From NCBI RefSeq assembly GCF_000262045.1, contig NZ_AJVF01000013.1, positions 558,001 to 622,000 of the forward strand: a stretch of 64,000 nucleotides of DNA. The letters run 5' to 3'. A model generated the notes under the pieces. It saw only the letters and a list, made by a program, of their open reading frames with translations, was not told the origin of the DNA and searched no databases. Made by a program: the position numbers and the translations under genes. Positions 25,260 to 35,250 of the stretch are shown piece by piece. This DNA is from Bacillus siamensis KCTC 13613. GTDB lineage: Bacteria; Bacillota; Bacilli; Bacillales; Bacillaceae. Numbering within the stretch: position 1 is the stretch's first letter; each line of letters opens with the position of its first letter.

Positions 25260-27475
25260 TCGCCGCTCCTTCTTTCTTCGGTATTCTGCCGGATCGGAAG
25301 CGTCAAATGAAAAACCGTTCCCTTCCCTTCTTCACTTTCCACATGAATGCGGCCCTGATGCTCTTCGATGATTTTATAACTGACCATGAGACCGAGACCC
25401 GTCCCCCTGTCTTTTGTCGTGTAGAATGGCTCGCCCAGACGTTTTAATTTATCTTCAGAAATGCCTGTTCCTTCATCTTGAAGGGATATCAGAATGTGGT
25501 CTTTATCAGAAGGCTGGATCGTCACGTAGATATTGCCGCCGCCCGGCATGACTTCAATGGCGTTTTTTAAAATATTGATAAACACCTGTTTTAATTGATT
25601 CGGCTCACAGTAAATCGGCGGGATGTTCCCGTTCTGGTTCAAATGGATCTGCACATTGACAAGATTGGCCTGGGCATTCAAGAGATCAGCCGTGTCTTTC
25701 ATAATCTGCGTCACGTCTTTTTCTTCATATAATATTGCCTGAGGTTTCGCTAAAATTAAAAATTCGGTAATGATAGACTCGATGCGTTTTAATTCTGAGG
25801 TAATGACGTTAAAGTACAGGGAATATTCGCCTTCAATGCTTCCTTGCAGAAGCTGAATGAACCCTTTCAGCGCCGTCATCGGATTTCTGATTTCGTGGGC
25901 GATGCCGGCCGCCAGCTCCCCTACGACGTGAAGAGTGTCAGATTTCCGCAGCCTCTCCTCAAGCTCTTTGGCCTCGGTGACATCTTTAAAGATGGCCAGG
26001 TTCATATTTTGAATGATATTCCTTTTGAAGGAAAATTCCAATTTGCGGCTGTCACTGCTGCTTAACAGGAAGGGGATTTCATTATCCATTCCTTCCAGAT
26101 CGATCTTTTTGGCGGGTACACCCGCGTTTTCAATTTCAAATAAAGAAAGAATATCCGGAACGGTATGCGCTCTCAGCTCATCATCGGGCATGCCGAGTAT
26201 ACGGCTTGCGAGAGGATTCGCGTCAATTATGCAGAATTGGTTGTCAAACAAGACTTTTCCGTCCATTGAGCCGTTGAATACTTTTCTGAACTTCAGCTCG
26301 CTTTCCCGCAATTCTTTTTCCATCCGCTTACGATCGCTGACATTTCTTAAAATGGTTAAATGCTGACCTTCGAGTATGGTTCGTTTTGATGTGAACTCAA
26401 GCTCTTTGTATTGGCCGTTTGCCATTTGAAACAGCATCTCTTCCCGGATTTCCCCGTATTTTTCATATTTCTTCTTAATCTGCTTGTATTTTTTCTGCGG
26501 ATCAACAATAAACGTACATAAATTCGTCTCCACCAGCTTATCCATCGGCAGCTCGAAAATGCGGCACGCCGACTCGTTTGCTTTGGCGATTTTTCCGTCA
26601 TCAGACCAAATGACAATCGCGTCCATGGCGTTTTCAAAGATTTCGCGGAAGCGCTCTTCGCTTTTAAAAAGTTTCAATTCCATCGACCGTTTCTCCGTTA
26701 TGTCTCTCATAATAGACATGTAAAACCCGCTGATTAAGTTGGACGTAATCGTAAACTCAAACAGCTTCTCCTCGCCCGACCGAAGCTTGACCGGCAGTTC
26801 TCCTTTGGCGTTTCCTTTTCTCCGGAGGGTGTCCCAGATTTCTTTCAGGTGCTTTTTGTTTTCTCCGTCGGTAAAATGGCGGAGCGACAGATGGGACAGT
26901 TCATTCTGGCCGATCTCAAAGCTTTTGCAAAAAGAGAGGTTCGCATCAATAAAACCGCCGTCCTTATCAAACAGCACGATGCCGTCGACAGCTCTGTCAA
27001 ACAAATCTTTGAACAGCTGCTCGTTCATGGAGAATTCACGCTCTAAGATTTTTTTAGAGGAGATATCCCTCATTACCACAAAAAAATAATCCTCCCCAAT
27101 TCCGTCTCTGGCGAGGAATTCAATGTATTTTGTCGCGCCGCTGTCAAGCTTAATCGGCACCTCTTTCCACAGATAGCCTTTTTTCAAAAATTTTTTCACG
27201 GCCTTATTCAGTTCTTCCTGAGGCACGGAATATAAAAAGTCCAGAACGGAGCGGTTCATGAGGCTCTCTGCCTCAATCTGCATCATCCGGGCCGCGGCCT
27301 CGTTCGCCTGGACGATTTTCATTTCCTTATGGCATATAAAAATGGCATCAAGCGTGTTATTCATAATCACATGATACCGGTTCAAATCACTCTTCAGGCG
27401 GTCATTTTCCTCCTTCAGCCGCTTCAGCTGCTCTTTCAGCGACTCCTTTGTCTGCAAATCCAGAGTTTCAGCCAT
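25256..27475 (-). CDS. kinE: Sporulation-type sensor histidine kinase KinE
   Basis: This 739-residue cytosolic kinase has no membrane segment. It has four PAS domains in a row, each marked by a repeat of (A/S)xDGI(V/F)xFxxxGxxxxAN (near residues 35, 150, 275 and 400). A HisKA/HATPase core follows: H-box HEIRNPMTALKGF with the phospho-His at about residue 527, then NILKNAIEV, DEGTGIS and GTGLGL. KinE is a minor phosphorelay kinase in B. subtilis. AAGGAG precedes the ATG. It overlaps ogt by ATGA. Confidence 0.92.
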   Translation of the reverse strand: MAETLDLQTKESLKEQLKRLKEENDRLKSDLNRYHVIMNNTLDAIFICHKEMKIVQANEAAARMMQIEAESLMNRSVLDFLYSVPQEELNKAVKKFLKKGYLWKEVPIKLDSGATKYIEFLARDGIGEDYFFVVMRDISSKKILEREFSMNEQLFKDLFDRAVDGIVLFDKDGGFIDANLSFCKSFEIGQNELSHLSLRHFTDGENKKHLKEIWDTLRRKGNAKGELPVKLRSGEEKLFEFTITSNLISGFYMSIMRDITEKRSMELKLFKSEERFREIFENAMDAIVIWSDDGKIAKANESACRIFELPMDKLVETNLCTFIVDPQKKYKQIKKKYEKYGEIREEMLFQMANGQYKELEFTSKRTILEGQHLTILRNVSDRKRMEKELRESELKFRKVFNGSMDGKVLFDNQFCIIDANPLASRILGMPDDELRAHTVPDILSLFEIENAGVPAKKIDLEGMDNEIPFLLSSSDSRKLEFSFKRNIIQNMNLAIFKDVTEAKELEERLRKSDTLHVVGELAAGIAHEIRNPMTALKGFIQLLQGSIEGEYSLYFNVITSELKRIESIITEFLILAKPQAILYEEKDVTQIMKDTADLLNAQANLVNVQIHLNQNGNIPPIYCEPNQLKQVFINILKNAIEVMPGGGNIYVTIQPSDKDHILISLQDEGTGISEDKLKRLGEPFYTTKDRGTGLGLMVSYKIIEEHQGRIHVESEEGKGTVFHLTLPIRQNTEERRSGE

Positions 27476-27730
27476 TCAGTACACTCCTTCTTCAAAAACC
27501 TATCCTTCAATATTTCTACAAAATACCTCATCTTCCTTCATTCGCCCTATACATTTCAGAAAATTTCAATGATATGACAAGTTAGAGTCTTTTTCTACGA
27601 TCCTTACCTCCCCGTTACATCATCCTAACAATCCCTTTTTTCCTCCTTCAATTTTTTGTTTTTTATTTTAAAATGAACATCATCAGGAAATAATCATGCA
27701 GTGGATGATTTTTGAAGAGAAGGTGATGCT

Positions 27731-28753
27731 ATGACAAAATCGCGAGACAGTTATTTTGACAACGCCAAGTTTATCTTGATTTTTCTGGTGGTGTTCGGCC
27801 ATATCCTCCGGTCATTTATTAACGGAAATGAGTTTATGCTCCATCTCTACAAATTCATTTATACTTTTCATATGCCGGCCTTTATTCTGGTTTCCGGCTA
27901 CTTCGCAAAAAACTTTAAGCGGAAAGGTTATGTAAAAAAGCTGGCTGTGAAGCTGATTATTCCGTACCTGATTTTTCAGGGCATCTACTCGGTTTTTTAC
28001 TATTTGATTCAGGATGAAAGCATGACGAGCGTCAATCCGATTGATCCGCAGTGGTCTCTCTGGTTTTTAGTCAGCTTATTCTTTTGGAATCTGCTGCTGT
28101 ATCCCTTTACGAAGCTGCCGAAAATGTGGGCGCTTGGGGCAAGCTGCGGGCTTGCCGTCATGATCGGGTATCTCGATTTCGTCAGCAGCACGCTGAGTCT
28201 TTCACGGACGTTTGTCTTTCTTCCGATGTTCCTCGTCGGGTTTTATTTGAAGAAACAGCACTTTGATTTACTTCGGGCTAAAAGGGGCAGGCAGATTGCC
28301 GCGGGCGTACTGGGCATTGTTTTCCTCTTATGCTGGTGCATTGATTTTGATTACTCGTGGCTGTTCGGATCGGAGCCTTATTCTACATTCGGCACAGTGA
28401 CGCTTTTGAGCGGTCTGTCGCGGATCGGCTGGTATGTATTGGCCTTTGCCGCCACCTTCAGCTTTTTGGCGCTCGTTCCGCAAAAGCGTTATTTCTTTAC
28501 GAAGTGGGGGACGAGAACGTTTTACGTCTATCTGCTGCATGGATTCATTATAAAAACGCTGCGGCAGATCGGGCTTGAAGATCATCTGTCTGATTACCAG
28601 AATTTGGTCATGCTCTTGATTTTAACGGCCGCCCTCACGTCCATTCTCTCCAGCAATGCGGTGAAAACGGCCGCACAGCCGTTTATTGAATTGCGGATTA
28701 CCGGCTGGCTTGAAGCGATTAAAGGAACAAGGAACGGGGCTTATTCGAAATAA
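27731..28753 (+). CDS. ykrP: Acyltransferase-3 family membrane protein (YkrP-like)
   Basis: This 340-residue protein has about ten membrane segments. It begins with the acyltransferase_3 signature [18 protein letters not shown], whose His is the likely catalytic residue. Members acetylate or otherwise acylate surface sugars and polysaccharides; the substrate here is unknown. Weakly like the fucose 4-O-acetylase subgroup. AAGGTGATG precedes the ATG. Monocistronic, followed by a terminator. Confidence 0.85.
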   Translation: MTKSRDSYFDNAKFILIFLVVFGHILRSFINGNEFMLHLYKFIYTFHMPAFILVSGYFAKNFKRKGYVKKLAVKLIIPYLIFQGIYSVFYYLIQDESMTSVNPIDPQWSLWFLVSLFFWNLLLYPFTKLPKMWALGASCGLAVMIGYLDFVSSTLSLSRTFVFLPMFLVGFYLKKQHFDLLRAKRGRQIAAGVLGIVFLLCWCIDFDYSWLFGSEPYSTFGTVTLLSGLSRIGWYVLAFAATFSFLALVPQKRYFFTKWGTRTFYVYLLHGFIIKTLRQIGLEDHLSDYQNLVMLLILTAALTSILSSNAVKTAAQPFIELRITGWLEAIKGTRNGAYSK

Positions 28754-28756
28754 TGT

Positions 28757-28797
28757 GAAATACCTCTTAAGCGTTATCGCCTAAGAGGTATTTTTTA
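28757..28797. terminator. Terminator between ykrP and the small gene at 28795
   Basis: AATACCTCTTA pairs with TAAGAGGTATT around a 12-nt loop, followed by TTTTATTTTTT. The A-rich left side also permits use from the minus strand. Confidence 0.85.
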
Positions 28798-28965
28798 TTT
28801 TTTGCCGTCTTCTTTTTTCTTTGGCTTCGTCTGTTCAAGCGTTTCAATCCATTTTCCGGCGTTATAATCTCCGAGCTCACTTGAAAATTCTTCTTCAAGC
28901 AATTTAGGGTCCATCGGCTTTTTATGATTTTGCATGTCTTTGCTGTGCCGGTTTGTTTTCGTCAC
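28795..28965 (-). CDS. Small hydrophilic protein, 56 residues, unknown function
   Basis: A GTG at 28965 with AAGGGGG 8 nt upstream opens a 56-codon frame. The product is very hydrophilic (MTKTNRHSKDMQNHKKPMDP) and ends in a Lys tail. It contains EEEFSSELGDYNAGKWIETLEQ, a short acidic helix. The ribosome-binding site lies in the last codons of the DUF421 gene, so the two are translationally linked. Composition resembles minor spore proteins but I cannot name it. Confidence 0.65.
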   Translation of the reverse strand: MTKTNRHSKDMQNHKKPMDPKLLEEEFSSELGDYNAGKWIETLEQTKPKKKEDGKK

Positions 28966-28966
28966 A

Positions 28967-29641
28967 TTATTCGCCCCCTTGTCTGCCGTGCTTTGATTTG
29001 CGGTTTGCCCCTCTCAGTCCGGGATCGCCGTCATATTGTGTTTTGTATGCATCTTTATCCATGCTCTCAGTCGGTGTATTGTTGTTGGTCAAAGCTTCGT
29101 TCTTCGCTGCTTTTCGTTTCATTTGATTTCCTCCTTCTGTCTGCAGATCTGTTTTGAATTCATCAAACATTTTTTTAAGGTCGCGCACTGTCACATTTTT
29201 GGCATCATCAATGAGCTCATAGCCGATCTGTCCGTTCGGCTCAAGCAGCACATATTTAAAATCCTCTATGTCCCCAAGGCCTTCCTGCCTGATCCGCATG
29301 GAGAGCTGCGCCTCGGTGAAACGCATCTTTTTTAAATTTTCCGGGATGACTTTTCCGTCTCTGACAACGGCGACGGTTTTCCCCGAAAACAAAAACTCAA
29401 AAAAGTTTGATTTGATTTCTAAATATTCCATCAGAATCAGTACTGCGATAAAAATCGACGCCGCGAAAATGGTTTCCCATAAATTATGTTCAATAAACGG
29501 CTGAATAATAATCGAGCCGATGGAAATCATGATGACCGTCTGAGTCACCGACAGCTGGCTGATCGATTTCCGTCCGGCAATTCGCAATAAAAAGGTACCG
29601 ACAGCTATCATAATCAAAGATTTCCAAAAAACGGCAAGCAA
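28967..29641 (-). CDS. DUF421 (YetF-type) membrane protein
   Basis: This is about 224 residues. Three N-terminal membrane segments are followed by the DUF421 cytosolic domain (VAVVRDGKVIPENLKKMRFTE..., LGDIEDFKYVLLEPNGQIG), and then a hydrophilic tail of about 60 residues rich in Lys, Asn and Gly. Members of this family, such as YetF and YdfS, are spore membrane proteins of unclear role. The start is a TTG at 29641, 6 nt after AAAGAGGTG; the longest frame from 29728 adds 29 residues unlike the family. It is followed by the 56-residue gene. Confidence 0.8.
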   Translation of the reverse strand: MLAVFWKSLIMIAVGTFLLRIAGRKSISQLSVTQTVIMISIGSIIIQPFIEHNLWETIFAASIFIAVLILMEYLEIKSNFFEFLFSGKTVAVVRDGKVIPENLKKMRFTEAQLSMRIRQEGLGDIEDFKYVLLEPNGQIGYELIDDAKNVTVRDLKKMFDEFKTDLQTEGGNQMKRKAAKNEALTNNNTPTESMDKDAYKTQYDGDPGLRGANRKSKHGRQGGE

Positions 29642-29704
29642 TGACGTCACCTCTTTACGAATTAGAATCTCCAACAAAACAGTTTCCACCCATCCATTTT
29701 CCGG

Positions 29705-29740
29705 TAATAAAAAAACACCGCTTTTCAAAAAGCGGTGTCA
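29705..29740 (-). terminator. ktrD terminator
   Basis: On the minus strand ACACCGCTTTTT pairs with AAAAGCGGTGT, followed by TTTTTTATT. Confidence 0.88.
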
Positions 29741-31090
29741 GCCGATAATGATTCTTTCCTTCGGATAGTGATAATTTGCTTCGATTTCTTTTCTGCCGAT
29801 TAAATAAAGGAACGTCAAAATACCGATTCGGCCGATAAACATGACCACCATGATCACGCATTTTCCGATGTCGCTTAAATGCGGAGTGATTCCCAGCGAA
29901 AGCCCGGTCGTTCCGAAAGCGGAACAAACTTCAAACAGCAGGCCCAGCAGCGTCTGATTTTTCTCCGTCACTGCCAAAATCAGCGTTGACCCAAACACGA
30001 GCAGAATCGCCATCATCGTAACAACCAGCGACTTTATGACATCAGCCTGATGAAGCTCACGCTTAAAGACCTTGACCGCTTTATTTCCGCGGGCAAAATG
30101 AAACAGGGCAAGAAGATTGAGCGCGAATGTCGTCGTACGGATTCCGCCGCCGACCGAGCTCGGCGATGCGCCGATGAACATAAGGGCGCAAATGAAAAAT
30201 AATGTCGGCGCGGACAGCTGGCTGATATCAATCGTCGCAAGCCCGCCGCTTCTCGTAGCGGTTGATTGAAAGAGACATAAAAATAAAACATCATGCCAGC
30301 TTTTTCCCTTCATGACATGGCTGGCTTCAAGCGCGTATATTCCGACAGACCCGAACAAAACGAGCAGTCCGAACGTTACGGTCGTGATTTTCGTGAACAG
30401 CGTAAATGAGTATCTGCGCTGTTTTGAAAACAAAAAGTCCTTCACTTCTACGAGCACCGGAAACCCGATCGCACCGAAAACAATCAGAAGCATCGTAATA
30501 AACTGCACGAAATAGTCATGCCTGAACGGAACGAGTGAATTTCCCGTAATATCAAAACCGCCGTTTGTCGTGGCGCTGACGCTTGCAAAGAAGCCGTGCA
30601 AGTACGCCTGTTCAAACGAATCATAGTACGTTAAAAAATATGTTCCTAAAATGATGCCGCCTAAAAACTCGATTAATAAAATCAAAAACAGCACTTGCTT
30701 CATCAAGTTGACGATACCGGAAAACTGCGATTGATTCTGGTCCACCATAATGAGCTTCCGTTCCCGCAAACCGATCCGTTTGCCCATAATGAGCCAGACG
30801 AATGTTCCGAGCGTCATAATGCCGATTCCGCCGAATTGCAGCACGAAAGCCAAAATGACAATTCCGGCCGTACTGAACGTGTCAGCCGTGTTGACGACCG
30901 TTAAACCGGTGACACTGACTGAGCTGACCGCCGTAAACAGCGCGTCTATAAACGACCAGCTGGCCCCTTGTTTGTGGGCGGCCGGAAGACTTAACAAAAT
31001 AAATGCCACCGTCACAGCAAGAAAATAATATAACGCGATCAGCTGTGCAGGCGACAAAACCTGTATGAATTTCTTCAGCTTTAATTTCAT
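29738..31090 (-). CDS. ktrD: Potassium uptake channel subunit KtrD
   Basis: This 450-residue TrkH/KtrB-type K+ translocating subunit has four membrane-pore-membrane repeats. Each pore has its filter Gly (SVTGLTVVNTADTF, TTNGGFDITGN, TRSGGLATIDI, GTTGLSLGITPHL). KtrD pairs with the cytosolic KtrC gate, which is not in this window. The start at 31090 has AAGGAA 8 nt upstream, better than an upstream start at 31114. Monocistronic with its own terminator. Confidence 0.93.
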   Translation of the reverse strand: MKLKLKKFIQVLSPAQLIALYYFLAVTVAFILLSLPAAHKQGASWSFIDALFTAVSSVSVTGLTVVNTADTFSTAGIVILAFVLQFGGIGIMTLGTFVWLIMGKRIGLRERKLIMVDQNQSQFSGIVNLMKQVLFLILLIEFLGGIILGTYFLTYYDSFEQAYLHGFFASVSATTNGGFDITGNSLVPFRHDYFVQFITMLLIVFGAIGFPVLVEVKDFLFSKQRRYSFTLFTKITTVTFGLLVLFGSVGIYALEASHVMKGKSWHDVLFLCLFQSTATRSGGLATIDISQLSAPTLFFICALMFIGASPSSVGGGIRTTTFALNLLALFHFARGNKAVKVFKRELHQADVIKSLVVTMMAILLVFGSTLILAVTEKNQTLLGLLFEVCSAFGTTGLSLGITPHLSDIGKCVIMVVMFIGRIGILTFLYLIGRKEIEANYHYPKERIIIG

Positions 31091-31208
31091 AAGATAGTTC
31101 CTTCTGCCTCTCAAATGTAGTACGTAATTATTCTAATGATATTGGGAGATTTTTTAAAGGGCTTTTTAGAAAGATTTTTCATTACCTTATGTAATTTGCC
31201 GATCTTTA

Positions 31209-31246
31209 AACAAAAAACCTCTGAAACGATTGTCAGAGGTTTTGTT
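31209..31246 (-). terminator. htpX terminator
   Basis: On the minus strand AAAACCTCTGA pairs with TCAGAGGTTTT around CAATCGTT, followed by TTG. It stands 3 nt after the htpX stop. Confidence 0.88.
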
Positions 31247-31248
31247 GA

Positions 31249-32142
31249 TTATTTGGCTTCCAGCCTGCGGATGCGCTCATCCAGATCAGGGTGTGTGGAG
31301 AACAGTGACGAATGCTTTTTGCCGTTAATTTTTAACGTCTGCACCGCCGTCTGGTCCTCTTCATTCACATGTCCCGTATAAGACTTCAGCGTACGCAGGG
31401 CGTGAATCATTTTATCCTTTCCGGCAAGGTCGGCACCGCCGCGGTCAGCGTGGAACTCTCTATGACGCGAGTATGCGAAGACGACAAGACTGCCGAGAAT
31501 GGAAAAAATAATCTGAAACACGATTATCGCGATAAAATGCACGACCGGCGCGAGATCTTCTTTGACAAAGCGGCTCGCAATCCATGCAGCGATACGGGAA
31601 AGGAATACGACGAACGTATTGACGATTCCCTGAAGCAGCGTCATCGTGACCATGTCACCGTTTGTAATGTGTGCGACTTCATGGGCAAGAACCCCTTCCA
31701 CCGCAGCATCATCCATCTGCTGTAATAAACCTGAGGAAACTGCGACAAGCGAGCGGCGCTTAGAAGGCCCGGTCGCAAAGGCATTAACCTCAGGTGAATG
31801 ATAAATGCCGACCTCAGGCATTTTTGTCATCCCCGCTGCACGGGACAATCTGTGTACACGGTCAACCAATTGCTGCTCTTCATAGCTGAGTGACTGCTTC
31901 TTCGGATTTAACACCCGGACGCCCATCATCGTTTTTGCCATCCATCTGGACATACCGAGAGAAATAAAAGAACCGACAAAACCGACGACAAGACTGAACA
32001 CGAGCAATGCCATCAGATCGACGCGGCCATTTTGTATATACGAGCCGACACCGGTAACGCTTGTAATAATCGTAAGCACAATTCCGATTGTCGTAATGAC
32101 CAAAAGGTTCGTTAAAATAAACAGAAATATTCTTTTCGCCAT
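31249..32142 (-). CDS. htpX: Membrane zinc metalloprotease HtpX
   Basis: This 297-residue M48B protease degrades damaged membrane proteins. Two N-terminal membrane segments are followed by the zinc site HEVAH in [15 protein letters not shown], two further membrane segments, and the third ligand Glu in the [11 protein letters not shown] block. The start at 32142 has GGAGG 6 nt upstream. It is divergent from ykrK, its known repressor in B. subtilis. Confidence 0.94.
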   Translation of the reverse strand: MAKRIFLFILTNLLVITTIGIVLTIITSVTGVGSYIQNGRVDLMALLVFSLVVGFVGSFISLGMSRWMAKTMMGVRVLNPKKQSLSYEEQQLVDRVHRLSRAAGMTKMPEVGIYHSPEVNAFATGPSKRRSLVAVSSGLLQQMDDAAVEGVLAHEVAHITNGDMVTMTLLQGIVNTFVVFLSRIAAWIASRFVKEDLAPVVHFIAIIVFQIIFSILGSLVVFAYSRHREFHADRGGADLAGKDKMIHALRTLKSYTGHVNEEDQTAVQTLKINGKKHSSLFSTHPDLDERIRRLEAK

Positions 32143-32290
32143 AATTACCTCCGTCTTTTTTAAGATCAAAAGAACTTATTTAATTAAATTATAAATGATC
32201 TGTTTGAAAATGCAACAATTTCGACGTATGATGTTAATGTAATTCTCAGTGATATAAGAAAGTGAACACGTAATCAATCAGAGGTGAATT

Positions 32291-32992
32291 ATGAACACGT
32301 TTAAACTGACCCGAACCGATATGGTGCGGCTTCTTTACGCGTTAAAAGGCCAAGGAGACGCAACCCCTCTCCAAATCTTACTGCAATCAGCGGACATGAC
32401 ATTGGATGAAGCGGAAAGCCGGCTGCACATCCCTGAATTTCTGACGAGATTCGAACGAAAAAAAGAGAAAAAGGAATACGGGCTTTCAACAAACGAGATT
32501 GTCGAGCTGGGAAACCTGTGCGAGCTGACGTCTTTAAAATCAACCGCTGTTCAAAACTGGGTGAAGCGCGATATTAAAGATTTAATCGGACACCCTTTAC
32601 TCGGAAAAAAATATACAATTGAACAAGCTGTCATCCTTCTCATTGTACGTGATTTAAAATCAATTTATGACTTCGAACATATACGCGCCATATTAAAAAT
32701 CGCTTTTAACACGATCACCGACAGATCAGATGACGTCATCAGCCCGATCAGCTATTATGAGAGCTGCGCCCAGGTAATTGATTATCTTCATCATAAGACA
32801 AACCCGCCGATGAAGGAAACGAGCCTGCAGGAGCTTGTTGAACAGCAGACGGACAAGCTCAGAGGCTGCTTTCAAGAACTCGAAAGCGGGCAATGGAACA
32901 ATATCAGGGCCATACTCGCGGTTACCGTGCTCTCCGTTTTGACTTTCCATATCCAAGCCTCCGCCTACAAAATGACCAGCCATTTATTATAA
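32291..32992 (+). CDS. ykrK: YkrK, DUF1836 regulator of htpX
   Basis: This 233-residue protein contains a DUF1836 winged or MerR-like DNA-binding domain: LSTNEIVELGNLCELTSLKSTAVQNWVKRDIKD, where TAVQNWVKR is the recognition helix. A C-terminal helical domain follows. In B. subtilis YkrK, together with Rok, represses htpX; the divergent layout with 148 bp between starts is kept. GAGGTG precedes the ATG. Confidence 0.88.
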   Translation: MNTFKLTRTDMVRLLYALKGQGDATPLQILLQSADMTLDEAESRLHIPEFLTRFERKKEKKEYGLSTNEIVELGNLCELTSLKSTAVQNWVKRDIKDLIGHPLLGKKYTIEQAVILLIVRDLKSIYDFEHIRAILKIAFNTITDRSDDVISPISYYESCAQVIDYLHHKTNPPMKETSLQELVEQQTDKLRGCFQELESGQWNNIRAILAVTVLSVLTFHIQASAYKMTSHLL

Positions 32993-33005
32993 TTCATACG
33001 TTTTT

Positions 33006-33036
33006 TTGCCCCGGTGTCTGCGCCGGGGTTTTTTCA
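33006..33036 (+). terminator. ykrK terminator
   Basis: GCCCCGG pairs with CCGGGGTT around TGTCTGCG, followed by TTTT. Confidence 0.85.
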
Positions 33037-33127
33037 GGTGCACAACAATTGCCAGCATAATCAATACCGTTCCGTTTGAAACTAAAACGCGTAAAAACAT
33101 CTTGCCAGAGAAAAGGAGATGAAAAAG

Positions 33128-33322
33128 ATGGCGAGCAGAAATAAACTCTTAGTTCCAGGGGCTGAGCAGGCACTTGACCAATTTAAATACGAAGTGGCTC
33201 AAGAATTCGGCGTGAACCTTAGCTCTGATACAGCAGCACGCGCAAACGGCTCTGTAGGCGGGGAAATGACAAAGCGGCTTGTACAGCAGGCTCAATCACA
33301 ATTAAACGGCAAAACTCAATAA
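33128..33322 (+). CDS. sspD: Small acid-soluble spore protein SspD (alpha/beta type)
   Basis: This 64-residue alpha/beta-type SASP coats spore DNA and protects it from UV. Both signature regions are visible: the GPR cleavage site [10 protein letters not shown] and the C-terminal GGEMTKRLV. The start at 33128 has AAAGGAG at a good distance; an in-frame ATG at 33119 lies on that site. Expressed under sigma-G in the family; an AGCATAA/GAAACTA pair near 33052 and 33080 is a weak candidate promoter. Confidence 0.95.
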   Translation: MASRNKLLVPGAEQALDQFKYEVAQEFGVNLSSDTAARANGSVGGEMTKRLVQQAQSQLNGKTQ

Positions 33323-33328
33323 TGCAGC

Positions 33329-34498
33329 TTATTCGCCGGGATTTCTCGGCGAATTTTGATGTTTATCGGCATTCTCCCTTCCGTGCCGGTAGCCGTTCGG
33401 GTTCCTTCGGTCTGACGGATCTTCATGGCGCCGATAGGATTCCCAATGTTCATTTCGTTCATGATTCCAGTAATGATTGTTATACCTCTGCTTAGGCTCT
33501 TTGTCATTTCCGTTTTCCTGAGGATTTTGTGTTGGGGGCTGCTCTGTTTCCCCATCTTGTTCCTTCTGAGTATTTTCCTCTGATCCGGAAACTGCATTTT
33601 TTTCATTTTGCTGATTGCCGTCTTGACTGTCCGGCTTCGCATCTTCCGTGCCGGGCGTTGTTTCATTGTTTTCCGGCTGCTCTGCTGCCTTTTCTTCATC
33701 AGGAGCCGTGTTGTCATCAGCCGCCGGTTTTTCTGTGTCCGGCTGCTTATTTTGATCGGTATCTGTTTCAGTGTTTTTCTGTTCGTTTTCACTATCGTCG
33801 GTTTTCTTTTCAGGCTGTTTATCTTCTGTTTTCTTTTCGTTTCTTCTTATGTAGCTGCCTGTTGACATCCCTTCCTGTTTTGCTTTTTCCCTTGTTTCCA
33901 TATCCGATTCAAGAGATTGAAGCTGGTAGGTGCCCTTATATTTTTCAGTCATGTCAGCCAGCTGTTTTTTAACGCCTTTTTTATATGTATTGTCATCTGT
34001 ATTTTCGTAAACCGTGGAAATTAAAATCTCTTTTGATTCCTTTACATATCCATGCTTGCTGCAATCGGTAATAATATTACTGATGACTTCCTTAAAATCG
34101 CTGCTTTTCCAGTCTCCGATGTCACTTATGACCTTTTGGGCGTCATGGTTCAGCGGTGTGAGTTCAATGACTTCGTATTTGCTGTTTAAAGCCATTTCAA
34201 TGCTTGGATTAATGTCAAGCGTCATATACGCGTAAGCTTTGTTATCAGAAAAAACCGGGAGCATGATTAAAATAAATAGGATAATAGCAGTCATTGTAAA
34301 CACTCCCAATTTAAAAGGGCGCAGTTTCAGAAGATCAAAAAAGCTGGCCCTTCTTCCCATACGCGTTTCGCCTTCAAACGTAATTTCCTCTCCAATTTCA
34401 CAAGCGCGGTGATCATTTTTTGTTTTCAAAAATTGTCCGTCAGGGGTTAGCAACGTGACGAATTTTTTATTTTTCTCTACTATGATCCCTCTTCTCAT
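33329..34498 (-). CDS. rsgI: Anti-sigma-I factor RsgI
   Basis: This 389-residue membrane protein inhibits SigI. It has an N-terminal RsgI_N domain (residues 1-60: RRGIIVEKNKKFVTLLTPDGQFL...), one membrane segment (about 74-92), and an extracellular domain including DINPSIEMALNSKYEVIEL. A long acidic, Gln/Asn/Glu/Asp/Lys-rich low-complexity C-terminus (from about 200) ends in an RHxN-rich tail. The periplasmic part undergoes self-cleavage in the family. It overlaps sigI by ATGA, the usual sigI-rsgI arrangement. Convergent with sspD, only 6 bp apart and without an evident terminator. Confidence 0.92.
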   Translation of the reverse strand: MRRGIIVEKNKKFVTLLTPDGQFLKTKNDHRACEIGEEITFEGETRMGRRASFFDLLKLRPFKLGVFTMTAIILFILIMLPVFSDNKAYAYMTLDINPSIEMALNSKYEVIELTPLNHDAQKVISDIGDWKSSDFKEVISNIITDCSKHGYVKESKEILISTVYENTDDNTYKKGVKKQLADMTEKYKGTYQLQSLESDMETREKAKQEGMSTGSYIRRNEKKTEDKQPEKKTDDSENEQKNTETDTDQNKQPDTEKPAADDNTAPDEEKAAEQPENNETTPGTEDAKPDSQDGNQQNEKNAVSGSEENTQKEQDGETEQPPTQNPQENGNDKEPKQRYNNHYWNHERNEHWESYRRHEDPSDRRNPNGYRHGRENADKHQNSPRNPGE

Positions 34499-35250
34499 GA
34501 GTGCAACACCCCTTTAAGATAATCTTTTAAATAAATATAATCACCGGAAATAATAATACTCATGGCGATGATATATTTTCGGTTCCGTTCGATCGTTTTT
34601 CTGCTCACCGACACGAGCTGCTCCAGCTGTTTGACCGGAAGCTGTTTCTTCTGGTGCAAAATAGACGCCAGCTCTTCATTTTCCACAAGCGTGTAGGCTA
34701 CCTTAATCGCATTCTGCCTCGCATCTGTATGCTTCGGCGATTGTTCCAGCAGCTCTTTAAAGGACAGACCGTATTCTTGCAGCTGCTTCTGAAAAAAAAG
34801 AATTTCTTCCCGGCGCTGCTCCTGTTCTATCTGTTTGCGGTATTCATCAATGGAAAGCTCCGCTTCAATAAGGCTTTGCGAAGACTCCTGGTCGTCGCCT
34901 TCCTGCACATCCATATTGATATGCTGGGCGGCTCTTGCTTCTTTTCTGATATAATCTATTACTTTTCTTTTTATAATCAGCTCTGCAAATGCAAGCAGCG
35001 AATTACCTTTTTCAGCCGAATATTTTTCAATGGCTTCGTTAAACGCGATCAGCCCGATGCTGAATTCGTCGTCTTTTTCATCTATATATCGTTTACAAAC
35101 GGATGAAACCGTCTTCGCGATAAAAGGCTTATATTGCTGTATTAAATCGTTCTGCAGATCTTTGTCGCCTTTTTGTATTTTTTCAACAGATGTTTCAAGC
35201 GTTTGCTTCTTTTTTCCCAATTTAAACAAAAGGCTAAGCACTGGTTTCAC
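34495..35250 (-). CDS. sigI: RNA polymerase sigma factor SigI
   Basis: This 251-residue alternative sigma factor of the heat and cell-wall stress response has a sigma70 region 2 (QYKPFIAKTVSSVCKRYIDEKDDEFSIGLIAFNEAI) and the SigI-specific C-terminal domain (LPVKQLEQLVSVSRKTIERNRKYI) that reads the -35. Start is GTG with GGAGG upstream. It overlaps rsgI, whose product inhibits it. In B. subtilis it drives lytE, mreBH and bcrC. Confidence 0.93.
   Translation of the reverse strand: MKPVLSLLFKLGKKKQTLETSVEKIQKGDKDLQNDLIQQYKPFIAKTVSSVCKRYIDEKDDEFSIGLIAFNEAIEKYSAEKGNSLLAFAELIIKRKVIDYIRKEARAAQHINMDVQEGDDQESSQSLIEAELSIDEYRKQIEQEQRREEILFFQKQLQEYGLSFKELLEQSPKHTDARQNAIKVAYTLVENEELASILHQKKQLPVKQLEQLVSVSRKTIERNRKYIIAMSIIISGDYIYLKDYLKGVLHS

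Noticed and set aside
27476-27730. Gap between kinE and ykrP
   Set aside because: I saw no frame with a ribosome-binding site, no hairpin with a T-tract and no convincing consensus promoter in these 255 bp.
33316-33792. Minus-strand frame of 158 codons at the 3' end of rsgI
   Set aside because: Different frame over the low-complexity A-rich tail of rsgI. The Lys/Arg/Met-rich text is an artefact of repeats of GAA and AAC codons.
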